A DNA stretch of 56,567 bases from JABMRP01 sp964444795 (GCA_964444795.1 CAYUIQ010000019.1:1-56567); one strand, 5' to 3'; positions 1 to 8,765 are shown, counted from the first letter of the stretch. Numbers and translations are program-made. The notes: a model not told the origin generated them from the sequence alone.

Positions 1-2
1 GC

Positions 3-968
3 CTACGGCTTCGTATCTTCGCATTTCAGATCGCCGGCCGCGTATTGAACGCCGTCGAGGATGAACCGCAGAAGCGTCGGGCTCTCGTAGCTGTCCGGAT
101 AATGGCTCGGCGAACAATAGAAGACGCGCCCCTTGCCATACGGTTTGATCCACGAAACGTAACGAACGTCGTCGGCCGCGCCGCGGTATCCCTTCAGCGC
201 GCCGGTGTCCATGGCCAGCAGAGGGCGGAAGTCTTGCTTCTCGTACGCTCCCTTGAAACAGTACGGTTCGTCGGTGTGGATGAAAGGTCCCTTCCCACGA
301 AACGCGGCCACGAGCGGATGCTCCGCGTCGACCGGCCGGACGATGACCTCCTGCGTGGGCGGGTGATAGTCGAACGCGCAGCCGACCATCTCGGTGAACT
401 CCGCCGAGTTGTTCAGCAGAGTGGGCGCCCCGTGGATGACGACCAGCCCCTTGCCGCCGCGAACGAAATCGAGCATCGACTGCTCCAGGGCGTCGGCCTT
501 GGCCTGGCGCTGGGTCTCGCTCATGCCCGCGTACCGGGCGTTTCGTTCCAGTTCGTCGAGCAACAGGTTGCGGCGAGCGCCGCGCGAGCAGTTGTTGTTC
601 AACACCAATACGTCGTAGGCCGCCAGGCGATCCGAGGCGAGGTCTTCGATGTCTCGCGTGACCGTCGTCCCGAAGGCACCCGTTTTGCGCCCGAGGATCT
701 CCAGCGCGCGGTCCACGTGGGGGATGACTTTGTGGTCGTAGCCCGTGAAAAGAGAAAACACCAAGATCTTGCGCGGCGCCGCGGTGGAGAGGGCCGCCGT
801 CGGTCTTTCCGGCGCATTCTTCTCGACCGTGGCCGCCCATGCGTCGCTCGGAGGGACGATATTTCGCCCCGCGGGTGGGAGTTTCTCGGCCCGGGCCGCG
901 CCGACGGTGACCGCGACGGATAGAAGGCTCGTCAGCACCAGGCGGGACAATACGGTGTGTGTTTTCAT
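3..968 (-). CDS. Secreted ThuA-like domain protein
   Basis: Complete 321-residue protein. An N-terminal signal peptide is visible (hydrophobic run followed by GAARAE, residues about 8-28). From about residue 67 the sequence follows the ThuA (trehalose-utilisation-like) class I glutamine-amidotransferase fold: KILVFSLFTGYDHKVIPHV, then YDVLVLNNN, a GGKGLVVIHGA strand-turn, FIHTDEPY, and the closing GKGRVFYCSPSHYPDSY. ThuA domains are common in secreted planctomycete proteins linked to carbohydrate breakdown, but their reaction is not established, so I give no substrate. The family usually lacks the amidotransferase Cys, and none stands at the nucleophile elbow here. It is transcribed away from the next gene and its partners lie outside the window. 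The family call is firm, the role open. Confidence 0.88.
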   Translation of the reverse strand: MKTHTVLSRLVLTSLLSVAVTVGAARAEKLPPAGRNIVPPSDAWAATVEKNAPERPTAALSTAAPRKILVFSLFTGYDHKVIPHVDRALEILGRKTGAFGTTVTRDIEDLASDRLAAYDVLVLNNNCSRGARRNLLLDELERNARYAGMSETQRQAKADALEQSMLDFVRGGKGLVVIHGAPTLLNNSAEFTEMVGCAFDYHPPTQEVIVRPVDAEHPLVAAFRGKGPFIHTDEPYCFKGAYEKQDFRPLLAMDTGALKGYRGAADDVRYVSWIKPYGKGRVFYCSPSHYPDSYESPTLLRFILDGVQYAAGDLKCEDTKP

Positions 969-1069
969 CGGCGGTTCTCGATTTCGCGAAGTGGATTCTT
1001 ACGGGTAGCCGAACTTCCCATCCAGGATACCATGGACCCGCGGCGGGTTCCACTTTCGCCCCCGCTCCC

Positions 1070-1118
1070 TCCGGGGGATGGCTTCGGAATAATGCCTGTT
1101 CTTTTCTTCTTTCTTTCC
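1070..1118. repeat. Short dispersed repeat, copy A
   Basis: A GC-rich run (ccggggg) followed by 'ggaataatgcctgtt' and a pyrimidine tract (cttttcttctttctttcc). The same arrangement with small changes recurs at 3590-3634. Both copies sit in intergenic DNA. The function is unknown; it looks like a small dispersed intergenic repeat, not a gene. Confidence 0.45.
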
Positions 1119-1256
1119 AATCTCGCTTGCCCGGCCTAGAAACGCTACCTTCCCTGGGGGTGTTCTGATACAATCCTCAGCAGTGACCAAAGGGGAAAAT
1201 ACCTGTCCTTTTACTCCAATACTTCCCCTTGATCGATCAAGAGAAAGGGAAGAGAG

Positions 1257-1493
1257 ATGAATCCAGTCACAGTTGGAATCGGAGCCCTAGCAATCGCATA
1301 CGGGATCTTTTCCGGTGTCATGCGTTTCGTGAAACCAGCCGCGTTCAAGAAACTCGAAGCCATGAAAGAGAAGTTCGGAGCCGGTGCTGGAAACACGATT
1401 CATTTCGTGTCGTACGTCATCGTTCCGTTGGGTTTTGGAATCACCATGGTCTTGGCAGGACTCAACGGTGTCTCATTCTTCGGCGCAAACTGA
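1257..1493 (+). CDS. Small two-helix membrane protein, hypothetical
   Basis: 78 residues, preceded by a purine-rich ribosome-binding site (gaaagggaagagag directly upstream of ATG). Two hydrophobic segments are visible, residues about 3-20 (VTVGIGALAIAYGIFSGV) and 51-70 (FVSYVIVPLGFGITMVLAGL). They are separated by a basic, Lys-rich stretch (KPAAFKKLEAMKEKFG), which suggests an inner-membrane hairpin with a cytoplasmic loop. I do not recognise the family. It stands alone between two minus-strand genes. Clean start, good ribosome-binding site and protein-like composition make it a likely real gene. Confidence 0.7.
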   Translation: MNPVTVGIGALAIAYGIFSGVMRFVKPAAFKKLEAMKEKFGAGAGNTIHFVSYVIVPLGFGITMVLAGLNGVSFFGAN

Positions 1494-1563
1494 CTCTTCG
1501 TTTACCGCTCCGCAAAACGCCACGCACAAGTGCCGGGGCTAAACGGTCAAGCGTCGCAACCCC

Positions 1564-3405
1564 CTACTCCGCCGCTTGCGCCTGTGGCGGCGAATTGCCG
1601 CGCTCGTGGTGGAATTCCAACCGCGGTTTGCTGAACTGCTCGAAGCCTTCGGCCAGCGGCGAGTCGAGACGCGGTTGTTCGGTCAAGCGCACCGGCAGGC
1701 GGACGGTGAAGAGACTGCCCTTGCCCAACTCGCTTTCCAGCGACACACTTCCGCCGAGCAGTTTGCAGAGCTCCATGACGATGGAAAGCCCCAAACCCGT
1801 GCCCGAGTGTTCGCGGGTCATCATATCGCCGCTGGGTACCGCCGTACGGCCTTGGCGAAACATCTCGAAGATCGTCTGCCGATCTTCCTCGGCGATGCCC
1901 ACGCCCGTGTCGGCCACCGTGACCACCAACTCGGCGGCCCTGGTGTCAAAACCGGCGCTGACGAGAATCCGCCCCCCCTCGGGCGTGAACTTGATGGCGT
2001 TGGAGAGCAGATTGTTGAGGATCTGCTGTACGCGGGCCTGATCCTGATGCAGTTCGGGAAGATCGGGCGCGAGGTCCAACTCCAGGTCGATGTTCTTCCG
2101 TTCGGTCAAGGGCCTGGCCATGTCGCATTGGGCGCCGATCACCTGTTCGACCCGGAAATCGGTCAGCCGCAGCTCCATCTTGCCGCTTTCCATTTTGGCC
2201 AGATCGAGGATATCGTTGATCATCTCCAGCAGCGTTCGGCCCGACTTCTGGATATTCAACACATAGCGCTTTTGCTTATCGTTTAGCGCGTCGATCGACC
2301 CGAGCACATCGCTAAACCCGAGGATGCTGTTCAGCGGGGTGCGCAGTTCGTGGCTCATGGTCGCCAGGAAGTCGCTTTTCAGGCGGTTCATTTCGTAGAG
2401 TTGCATGTTGGCCTGGGCCAGTTCGTCGACCTTGCCGTCGAGATCGTCGTTGACGTCGCGCAGCTCTTCCTGGGCGTCGATCAGGTGGCGCAACATGCGA
2501 TTGAAGGAGATGGCCAGAGACTCGAATTCGTCGCCGGTATGGATATCGGCCCGCAGGGTGATATTGCCGTGGCTAATCTCGTCGCTGACGTCGCGAAGAT
2601 GTTTCAGCGGCTTGACGATGACGTAGCGAACGATGACGTACAGGGCAATCATCGCCAGCAAGACGGTGACGATGGCCGTGGCGCCGAGGATACCCCAGTT
2701 CTTCTCCAACGCCTCTTGCGTGGGACCGTTGGGGATCGTCACGCGAACCACGGCCAGCAGATCGCCCGCATTGCGTGCGGTCACGTTTCCCAATGCCGGG
2801 CTATAGGTGGGCAGCCCTCCCACTCCCCCCATGCTCTCCCCCGAGGCTTTGTGGCAGAGTAAGCATTTCTCTTTGGCGCGAACCACTTGGTAGTACTGGT
2901 ATTCGTTGCGGTCGGGCAACCAGCGCTCGTCGAACTCCGCGGGCTCCCCCTCACTCGGGTCTTGAGCGGGCGCTTTCAGGAACCGCGTCAATAACTCTTT
3001 CTCGAAGGAGTCCAGCGGTTGTTTCTTCTTGCCGGGTGCCGCAACCGCCGGCGTCAGATCATCCTTGATGATGAATCGCCACTTATACTCGTTCTTGCTC
3101 AGTTCGTTGGCCAGGGCGTCGACGAGTTCCGATCCGCTTTCGTTCCGCGTGACACCTTCCCAAGGAACGCTATCGGGGTCCAGTTGCCGGGTTTCCAAAC
3201 CCTTCCAGTGTTCGACCAACATCACCTGATCGACCAGCAGCCGGCCCTTGGTCGGATTCTGCTCGAAGACCAGCTTCTCGGTCTCCTTGCCGTACCAAAG
3301 AAAACTGCCGGCAATCAACAGCAGCAGGCAGGCGCCGAATAGAAACCGGCACTTGCGCTCCAAGCTGGTCTCGCCGAGAACCCGTTTGAACGATCGATAC
3401 GACAT
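1564..3405 (-). CDS. Membrane histidine kinase with haem-type (Tll0287/DUF3365-like) sensor
   Basis: 613 residues from the ATG at 3405. The frame stays open to 3861, but the added residues are Pro/Gly/Arg-rich and derive from an intergenic repeat, so I reject that extension. Order of parts: TM1 (residues 20-38), periplasmic domain with a c-type haem motif CLLCH (181-185), TM2 (about 238-264), HAMP (265-310), a coiled coil, a HisKA domain with phospho-acceptor His352 in SHELRTP, and a HATPase_c domain with the N box (NNLLSNAIKF), G1 (DTGVGI) and G2 (GTGLGLSIV). Family knowledge: DUF3365/Tll0287-like domains carry covalent haem and are taken as redox or gas sensors. No response regulator is adjacent, so the partner is unknown. 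The C-terminal tail of about 45 residues is low complexity. Confidence 0.92.
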   Translation of the reverse strand: MSYRSFKRVLGETSLERKCRFLFGACLLLLIAGSFLWYGKETEKLVFEQNPTKGRLLVDQVMLVEHWKGLETRQLDPDSVPWEGVTRNESGSELVDALANELSKNEYKWRFIIKDDLTPAVAAPGKKKQPLDSFEKELLTRFLKAPAQDPSEGEPAEFDERWLPDRNEYQYYQVVRAKEKCLLCHKASGESMGGVGGLPTYSPALGNVTARNAGDLLAVVRVTIPNGPTQEALEKNWGILGATAIVTVLLAMIALYVIVRYVIVKPLKHLRDVSDEISHGNITLRADIHTGDEFESLAISFNRMLRHLIDAQEELRDVNDDLDGKVDELAQANMQLYEMNRLKSDFLATMSHELRTPLNSILGFSDVLGSIDALNDKQKRYVLNIQKSGRTLLEMINDILDLAKMESGKMELRLTDFRVEQVIGAQCDMARPLTERKNIDLELDLAPDLPELHQDQARVQQILNNLLSNAIKFTPEGGRILVSAGFDTRAAELVVTVADTGVGIAEEDRQTIFEMFRQGRTAVPSGDMMTREHSGTGLGLSIVMELCKLLGGSVSLESELGKGSLFTVRLPVRLTEQPRLDSPLAEGFEQFSKPRLEFHHERGNSPPQAQAAE

Positions 3406-3786
3406 GACGCTGCCGGAGGAGGAAGTGTGACCAACGGCGCGGCCCGAGCAGGCCCCAGGCGCACAGTTTTCCCAATAACCACTACCCCTACATCTTACGG
3501 CACCGGCCGGGGCTTCGCCAAGGTCAAAAGGGGATTTGAGGGTTCCCGTCTGGTGCCGTGGGCTCCCTTGCCCTCGCTGCCATGCTCTGCCGGGGGGCGT
3601 CTTGGATAATGGCTGTCCTTTTCTTTCTTCTTTCCCGGCGAAGTTGGGGGGTAGCGCGGGCGGCAAGACCCCTTGCCCCTGGCCGGGGTGGTCGGGTAGG
3701 ATCGGCGACAGCGGTAGCCGACGAGTGAAACGCCCCATTCTCGTGGGCTTCTCGGGCGGTGCCGCATTGGCCAGAAGGAGACCGGC
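3406..3786. other. Intergenic region with dispersed repeat copy B
   Basis: About 380 bases between divergent genes. It holds the second copy of the short repeat (core 3590-3634: ggataatggctgtcc followed by a C/T tract). A strong ribosome-binding site (agaaggag, about 3774-3781) lies next to the ATG at 3787. Translations across the region look like random GC-rich DNA. Promoters for both flanking genes presumably lie here, but I could not pick convincing -35/-10 boxes. Confidence 0.5.
3590..3634. repeat. Short dispersed repeat, copy B
   Basis: GC run followed by 'ggataatggctgtcc' and a C/T-rich tract, matching copy A at 1070-1118 with small changes. Intergenic. No function assigned. Confidence 0.45.
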
Positions 3787-5001
3787 ATGTACCTCAGTCG
3801 TTTCGGCGTGAAGAACTACAAGTGCCTCGGCGACATCGACATCCCGCTGACCCCAATCCACGTGCTCATCGGCCAGAATGACGCGGGGAAGACGAGTTTG
3901 CTGGAGGCGATTGCGGCCTTTCTGTCAACGGGTGACGAGCAGGCGAAGGTGGTGTTCCGTTCGCCTTCCAGGGGATTCCAGTTGCTTCGCCATGGCACAT
4001 CCAGTCACGCGATCGAGTTTGCTGGCCAGTGGGTTGGTGACGCCAACAGCGATTCATCTCGGCATGAGCCATTGTTCCGCTATGGTTTCGCCGTCGACTT
4101 TCAGGAAGGGAAGAGTACTGCACGAGTGTACAACGAACACATCAAACTGGGAACATCTCACCAGATCGATCTGTCTTTTCGCCAAGTGGCTAGCTTCAAG
4201 AGCACGACGGTGTTCAAGCGCAAGAGAGGGCAGGAGATACCCGATAGTATTCCACCGGGCGATCTGGCTGTTGCCACGGAGGCACTGGAGTCCACATCCA
4301 TCGTCAGGCTCGACCCAAGAGTTCTGGCAATGCCGTCCGCAATTGATCCAGGCAAGAAATTCCACATGGATCCAGACGGTTTCGGGCTACCGACGCTTAT
4401 GATGGATATCTCGGGATATGACCCCTCTCGCGCCATTGACCTGCGAAACGAGTTCTGCAGGCTGTTCCCCTACTTCAAATCCGTGCGAGTAGAGAGCGAG
4501 ACGGCGATGAGCCGCGACTACGGATCTGGAGTGCCGTCCTTCAAAGACAAAGGTGTCGGTTACGCCATTTACTTCGAGACGACTTCGGGCGCAACCCTGC
4601 GGGCAAATCAGGTGTCCGACGGAGTGATCCTCATGCTTGGATTCCTCGCCCTTGCGCACCTACCTAAACCGCCGAACGTGCTGTTGATCGAAGAGCCCGA
4701 AAACGGCATCTACCCCAAACGTCTCGGCGAAGTCATCACGATACTCAAGGATCTGGTCCACCGCACCGAAGGTGTTCGCTTTCCGCAGATCATTATGTCG
4801 ACGCACTCGCCATTTGTGCTCAGTTTCTTCGAACCGGAGGAAGTGACGTTCTTGAGTCGCGATCCCAACAGCGCCGGTGGACCGGTCCGTGCCCGCCCGT
4901 TGCGCGAGGCGCCGAATATCAAAGAGCGACTGGGAGACGACTTCTACCTGGGCGAGCTTTGGTACAACTTGACGGAGGAGGACCTGTTTGGTGAGCCCTA
5001 G
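3787..5001 (+). CDS. AAA ATPase of the RecF/OLD (AAA_15/21) type
   Basis: 404 residues behind an AGAAGGAG ribosome-binding site. The N-terminus MYLSRFGVKNYKCLGDI is the typical opening of ABC/SMC-like RecF-OLD ATPases. Walker A is GQNDAGKTS (29-37), Walker B is LLIEEPENG (299-307) and the His switch is STHSP (338-342). There is no C-terminal nuclease domain, so it is the stand-alone ATPase half of an OLD-like pair. The next gene overlaps it by 14 bases and has TOPRIM-type acidic motifs. Family knowledge: such pairs (AbiL, PARIS AriA/AriB, split OLD) act in anti-phage defence, with the ATPase controlling a TOPRIM effector. That role is inferred here. Base composition is slightly less GC-rich than that of neighbours, compatible with recent acquisition. 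Confidence 0.9.
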   Translation: MYLSRFGVKNYKCLGDIDIPLTPIHVLIGQNDAGKTSLLEAIAAFLSTGDEQAKVVFRSPSRGFQLLRHGTSSHAIEFAGQWVGDANSDSSRHEPLFRYGFAVDFQEGKSTARVYNEHIKLGTSHQIDLSFRQVASFKSTTVFKRKRGQEIPDSIPPGDLAVATEALESTSIVRLDPRVLAMPSAIDPGKKFHMDPDGFGLPTLMMDISGYDPSRAIDLRNEFCRLFPYFKSVRVESETAMSRDYGSGVPSFKDKGVGYAIYFETTSGATLRANQVSDGVILMLGFLALAHLPKPPNVLLIEEPENGIYPKRLGEVITILKDLVHRTEGVRFPQIIMSTHSPFVLSFFEPEEVTFLSRDPNSAGGPVRARPLREAPNIKERLGDDFYLGELWYNLTEEDLFGEP

Positions 5002-5653
5002 CGACCGCATCGTGATCGAAGTCTTCGGCGAGGGGAAAACGGATGTGGGGGAAGACGAGTCCCGGCCCCACCGGCCGGAAATCGGCGTGGTACCCATTCT
5101 GCTCCATACACTCTGCGGCAGTCCCTCGCGGATGTTCGTCAAGCGCTACGGTCGGCGGTTCATGCAGAGCAAGGGCAGTCTGAAGCAGAAAGTCCGCTTC
5201 GCCAAACGGCAGGCCAAGTATAACGCCGGCACGGTAGCGGCCGTGTTCGCCGTCGATTCGGACGGCGACTTGCGGAAGACGGCTACGGATCTGACCAAAG
5301 GCCGCGCCATGGAATCGGGTGATTTTCCCATGGCCATCGGCATCGCCCACCCCTGCATCGAATCCTGGCTGTTGGCCGACGCGGAGGCGATCAAGCGTGG
5401 GCTCGACTTGCCCGGCGACCCCGAGGTTCCCGAAGAACCGGAGAAACTGCCGGCGCCCAGAAGAGATCGAAGCACGAACCCGAAGACCGTCTTGAAGCAG
5501 GCCGCCGGGTCTCGAAAAGAACTCTCGACGGTGGAGAAGGACAAGATCGCCGCTGCCATGCGCGACATGGCAAGAGTCGAGCAGCGCTGCCCCTTGGGCT
5601 TCGGCCCGTTTGCCGACGAAGTGCGCCAGTACATCGGGCCGTTGTTCGGCTAA
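4988..5653 (+). CDS. TOPRIM-like DUF4276/RloB-type protein, partner of the upstream ATPase
   Basis: 221 residues; starts inside the end of the ATPase gene (14-base overlap), indicating translational coupling. TOPRIM-type motifs are visible: EGKTD (residues 15-19) after a hydrophobic strand, then DSDGD (90-94) after VAAVFAV, and HPCIESWLLAD (131-141, Glu135), which resembles the 'peiEaWlLaD' signature of DUF4276/RloB proteins. The acidic set fits a metal-dependent nuclease or RNase active site. The C-terminal half is charged and helical. Together with the ATPase it forms a compact two-gene unit ending tail-to-tail with priA (stop codons overlap). Exact family (DUF4276 versus RloB versus DUF4435) is uncertain. 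Confidence 0.78.
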   Translation: MVSPSDRIVIEVFGEGKTDVGEDESRPHRPEIGVVPILLHTLCGSPSRMFVKRYGRRFMQSKGSLKQKVRFAKRQAKYNAGTVAAVFAVDSDGDLRKTATDLTKGRAMESGDFPMAIGIAHPCIESWLLADAEAIKRGLDLPGDPEVPEEPEKLPAPRRDRSTNPKTVLKQAAGSRKELSTVEKDKIAAAMRDMARVEQRCPLGFGPFADEVRQYIGPLFG

Positions 5654-7950
5654 AGCATATCCAACGGATCAACATCCACGATCCATTGCACCCGTTCCGG
5701 CGGCGATAGCTTGCTGTCGACCACCTCGGCGACCGCATCGCGGAGGCGCTCGGGATCGGGGCCTTGGATTTGGATTTGGAAGCGGAAAAGACCGCGCAAT
5801 TTGGCCAGCGGAGCGGGGGCCGGGCCTAACACGCGGGCGCATGCTTCGTGACGCTCCAGGGCGGCGGTGAGCAACTCGCCGAGGTGGGAGGCGAATTGGC
5901 CGGTGACCTCTTCGCTGGGGCCGCGGATGACCAGGCGGATCATCGAGGCGAAGGGGGGATAGGAAAGCATCTCGCGGATCGGGAGTTCCTCGGCGGCGAA
6001 TCGGGCGTAGTCGTGTCGCGCGGCGGCCAGTACGGCCGGATGGTCGGGGTTGAATGTTTGGACCAGTACCCGACCGCCCTTGTCGCCGCGACCCGTGCGG
6101 CCGGCGACTTGGGTAATGAGATGAAACGTTCGCTCGGCGGCGCGGAAGTCGGGTAGATGCAGGGCCATGTCGGCGTTGATTACCCCGACCAGCGTGACGT
6201 TGGGGAAATCGAGCCCCTTAGCGATCATCTGCGTGCCCAACAGAATCTTCACCTCGCCCGACCGAAACGCCTCCAACGCCTTCTCGTGACTGCCCGGTCG
6301 CCGCATCGTGTCGCTGTCCATGCGCAAACATTGCACGCCGGGAAAGCGACCGCGAACCTCCGACTCCAACCGTTGCGTGCCCAATCCGCCGTAACGTATG
6401 CCCGCGAACTGGCACGACGGACATTGCCCCGGCGGCGGAATCTGGTAATCGCAATAGTGGCACAAGGCAATCTCGCCGTGGCGATGGTGCGTCAGCGCTA
6501 TATCGCAATCGGGACACCGCACCACGTCGCCACAGGCAGGACATTGAATATGCGTGGAAAACCCGCGGCGGTTGAGCAGCAGCAGAATCTGCCCGTCGTC
6601 GCGAAGCGCCTCGTGCATGGCCGCGTGGAGTTGCCGGCTGATCGAACCGCGCGACCGCCGGTTGTGGGCTTCGTCGCGCAGATCGATCGTTCCCACCGAC
6701 GGCATTGGCCGGTTGAAAACCCGGCGCGGCATCTCGACCAACCGGTACTCGCCCGTGCGGGCCCGATGCCAGGCGTCCAGCGACGGCGTGGCCGATCCGA
6801 GCACCAGAGGCACGTCCTCCGCCGCGGCCCGGGCGATGGCCACGTCGCGGGCGTGATACCGGGGCGCCGTGGCCTGCTTGAACGTCGATTCGTGTTCTTC
6901 GTCCAACACGATCAGCCCCAAGCGGGGCGTCGGCGCAAAGATGGCGCTTCGCGCGCCGACGACGACCTGAACCTCGCCCGAGGCGATCTGCTGCCAGTGC
7001 AGATGGCGCTCGGAGTCGCTCAGATGGCTGTGCAGAACGGCCACGCGGTCGAATCGGCGGCGGAACCGGCGCCGGGTCTGGGGCGTGAGGCTGATCTCCG
7101 GCACCAGAACGATCGCCTGGCGGCCGAAACCGATCACCTCTTGAATCGCCTGGATGTAGACCTCCGTCTTCCCGCTGCCGGTCACGCCGTGGATCAACAC
7201 CGTCTGGTGCTGCTGCGAATGCAACGATTCGAGAATCGCCGCAAGGGCCCGTTGCTGATCGTCGTTGAGCTTGAGGTCCGACTCGCGGTCGGTGATCACC
7301 TCGATGGGCGTGTCGGTTCGCAGCCGCTCGGTTCGCGAACGAATCAGCCCCTTGCGACGCAGCGCGGTGATCGGCGCTTGGGTACACTCCGCCATGTGGG
7401 CCAGTTGGGCCGGCGTCAGAGCCGACGTGGCTGCCCGGAGAATGCTCATCACGCGGGCCTGCTTCGGCGGGAGCTTTTTCTTGGGTTGCTCCGGCGCCTT
7501 CTCGGGTGTCTTTTCGGGCGCGACGCTTAGCAAGGTCGTCAATCGGGTGCCCGCCTGTCCACGAACCCCGGCCGGGACGACCGCTTCGAGTACCTGCCCC
7601 CAGGGACACAAGTACCGATGGGCGATCCATTGGGTAAGCCGCAGCATCGACGGCGAGATCAACGGCCGGGGATCGACGACGTCGCGAACCTCTTTCAAAC
7701 GCCTCGGGCCCACCGGTTTGGTTTGCACGTCGATGCAATAGCCGGTGACCAGGCGGTCGCCTCGTCCGAACGGCACCCGCACTCGCCGGCCCGGGTCCAC
7801 GTCGTCTCGCAACGAGTCGGGCACGACATAGTCGAACGGCCGGTCCGGACCGGTGGGAAAGAGGATCGCCGCGACGGAGTGCTCCGACTCATCGTCTTCC
7901 TGCCAGGGCGCCGGGTCGTCATCGAACAGGCTGCGTTGCTTTCGGGTCAC
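5650..7950 (-). CDS. priA: Primosomal protein N', replication restart helicase PriA
   Basis: 766 residues from the GTG at 7950. An upstream extension of the open frame runs into a palindromic repeat and is rejected. PriA is a 3'-5' superfamily 2 helicase that reloads the replisome at stalled forks. Visible parts: N-terminal 3'-DNA-binding domain (AAILFPTGPDRPFDYVVPD), winged helix, Walker A (VTGSGKTEVY), DEEH box (VLDEEH), motif III (LGSATPSLD), the Cys-rich zinc insert (CPACGDVVRCPDCD, then CHYCDYQIPPPGQCPSC) that distinguishes PriA from other helicases, and motif VI (QVAGRTGRGDKGG). Length fits the family. Its stop codon overlaps that of the convergent TOPRIM-like gene. Confidence 0.96.
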   Translation of the reverse strand: MTRKQRSLFDDDPAPWQEDDESEHSVAAILFPTGPDRPFDYVVPDSLRDDVDPGRRVRVPFGRGDRLVTGYCIDVQTKPVGPRRLKEVRDVVDPRPLISPSMLRLTQWIAHRYLCPWGQVLEAVVPAGVRGQAGTRLTTLLSVAPEKTPEKAPEQPKKKLPPKQARVMSILRAATSALTPAQLAHMAECTQAPITALRRKGLIRSRTERLRTDTPIEVITDRESDLKLNDDQQRALAAILESLHSQQHQTVLIHGVTGSGKTEVYIQAIQEVIGFGRQAIVLVPEISLTPQTRRRFRRRFDRVAVLHSHLSDSERHLHWQQIASGEVQVVVGARSAIFAPTPRLGLIVLDEEHESTFKQATAPRYHARDVAIARAAAEDVPLVLGSATPSLDAWHRARTGEYRLVEMPRRVFNRPMPSVGTIDLRDEAHNRRSRGSISRQLHAAMHEALRDDGQILLLLNRRGFSTHIQCPACGDVVRCPDCDIALTHHRHGEIALCHYCDYQIPPPGQCPSCQFAGIRYGGLGTQRLESEVRGRFPGVQCLRMDSDTMRRPGSHEKALEAFRSGEVKILLGTQMIAKGLDFPNVTLVGVINADMALHLPDFRAAERTFHLITQVAGRTGRGDKGGRVLVQTFNPDHPAVLAAARHDYARFAAEELPIREMLSYPPFASMIRLVIRGPSEEVTGQFASHLGELLTAALERHEACARVLGPAPAPLAKLRGLFRFQIQIQGPDPERLRDAVAEVVDSKLSPPERVQWIVDVDPLDML

Positions 7951-7972
7951 GAGATAGGGTTCGGTTGTCGGC

Positions 7973-8051
7973 GGGAAAAAAGGGACAGGTACAATTTGCC
8001 GGCACGGCCCGGAGGGTGCTTCGCACAAATTGTACCTGTCGCCTTTTTCCC
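7973..8051. repeat. Palindromic (REP-like) element between priA and nadD
   Basis: Two 26-base arms (7973-7998 and 8026-8051) are inverted copies of each other with about two mismatches. Each arm is a poly-A/poly-T end plus 'gacaggtacaatttg'. They flank a 27-base GC-rich centre. The element lies between the divergent starts of priA and nadD. It resembles REP elements moved by RAYT transposases, although no such transposase is present here. Transcribed in either direction it would fold into a long hairpin. Confidence 0.75.
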
Positions 8052-8150
8052 TTGGTAGCACCCCGCGGCATGTTGGGCTACGATAGGGCAATATCCCAGC
8101 TTGTTCGACAGCCTGCAACCCGACACCTTGCAACCGGGAGTCCGTGAGTC

Positions 8151-8756
8151 ATGCGATTGGGCCTGTTTGGCGGCACGTTCGACCCGGTCCATTTCGGCCA
8201 CTTGTTGCTGGCCGAGTGCTGCCGGGAGCAGTGCGCGTTGGATCGGGTCGTCTTCCTGCCCACCGCCGTTTCTCCCCACAAACAGGGCCGGAGCCCGACA
8301 CCCGCGGCCGATCGCATCGCGATGCTCGAGTTGGCCACCGGCGGACACGGGGCGCTGGAGGTCAGTTCGTATGAGGTCGATCGGGGCGGAGTCAGTTATA
8401 CGGTCGAGACGCTGCGCCATTTTCGCGCATTAGAGCCCGACGCCCGGTTGTTCTTTCTGCTGGGAGCCGACATGCTCAACGACCTGCCCCATTGGCGGGA
8501 GGCGGCGGCGGTGATCGAGTTGGCTCTGCCGGTGGTGGTGCGGCGGCCGGATGCCGAAGCCGTCGATATCGATTGCCTGGCGTCGATTGCCTCGGCCGAG
8601 CGGATCGAGGCGGTTCGCAGTCACCAGGTCGAGATGCCGCCGATCGGGATCAGCAGCACGGCGATCCGCCGCCAGGCATCGCGCGGCCGGAGCATCCGCT
8701 ATCTTACGCCTCGGGCCGTGGAGAAGTATATCGAGACGAACCGGCCTTATCGCTAA
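8151..8756 (+). CDS. nadD: Nicotinate-nucleotide adenylyltransferase
   Basis: 201 residues. NadD transfers AMP from ATP to nicotinate mononucleotide in NAD synthesis. The nucleotidyltransferase signature GGTFDPVHFGH is at residues 7-17. A KQGR-type loop follows (HKQGRSPTPAADRIAML), then LGADMLNDLPHW and the second signature ISSTAIRRQ near residue 169. The length is normal for NadD. The start is set by the ATG right before RLGLFGGTF, with GGGAG about ten bases upstream. It stands alone on the plus strand between priA and a small unknown gene. Confidence 0.95.
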   Translation: MRLGLFGGTFDPVHFGHLLLAECCREQCALDRVVFLPTAVSPHKQGRSPTPAADRIAMLELATGGHGALEVSSYEVDRGGVSYTVETLRHFRALEPDARLFFLLGADMLNDLPHWREAAAVIELALPVVVRRPDAEAVDIDCLASIASAERIEAVRSHQVEMPPIGISSTAIRRQASRGRSIRYLTPRAVEKYIETNRPYR

Positions 8757-8765
8757 ATGGGCGTA

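Noticed and set aside
3406..3861. N-terminal extension of the haem histidine kinase by 152 codons
   Set aside because: Runs through a dispersed repeat and into the start of the divergent ATPase gene; the extra residues are low complexity. The ATG at 3405 starts right before TM1.
6157..7530. Long plus-strand open frame opposite priA
   Set aside because: Antisense to a clear priA; Arg/Gln/His-rich translation without any domain. Long antisense frames are expected in GC-rich coding DNA.
7951..8133. N-terminal extension of PriA
   Set aside because: Derived from the palindromic repeat at 7973-8051.
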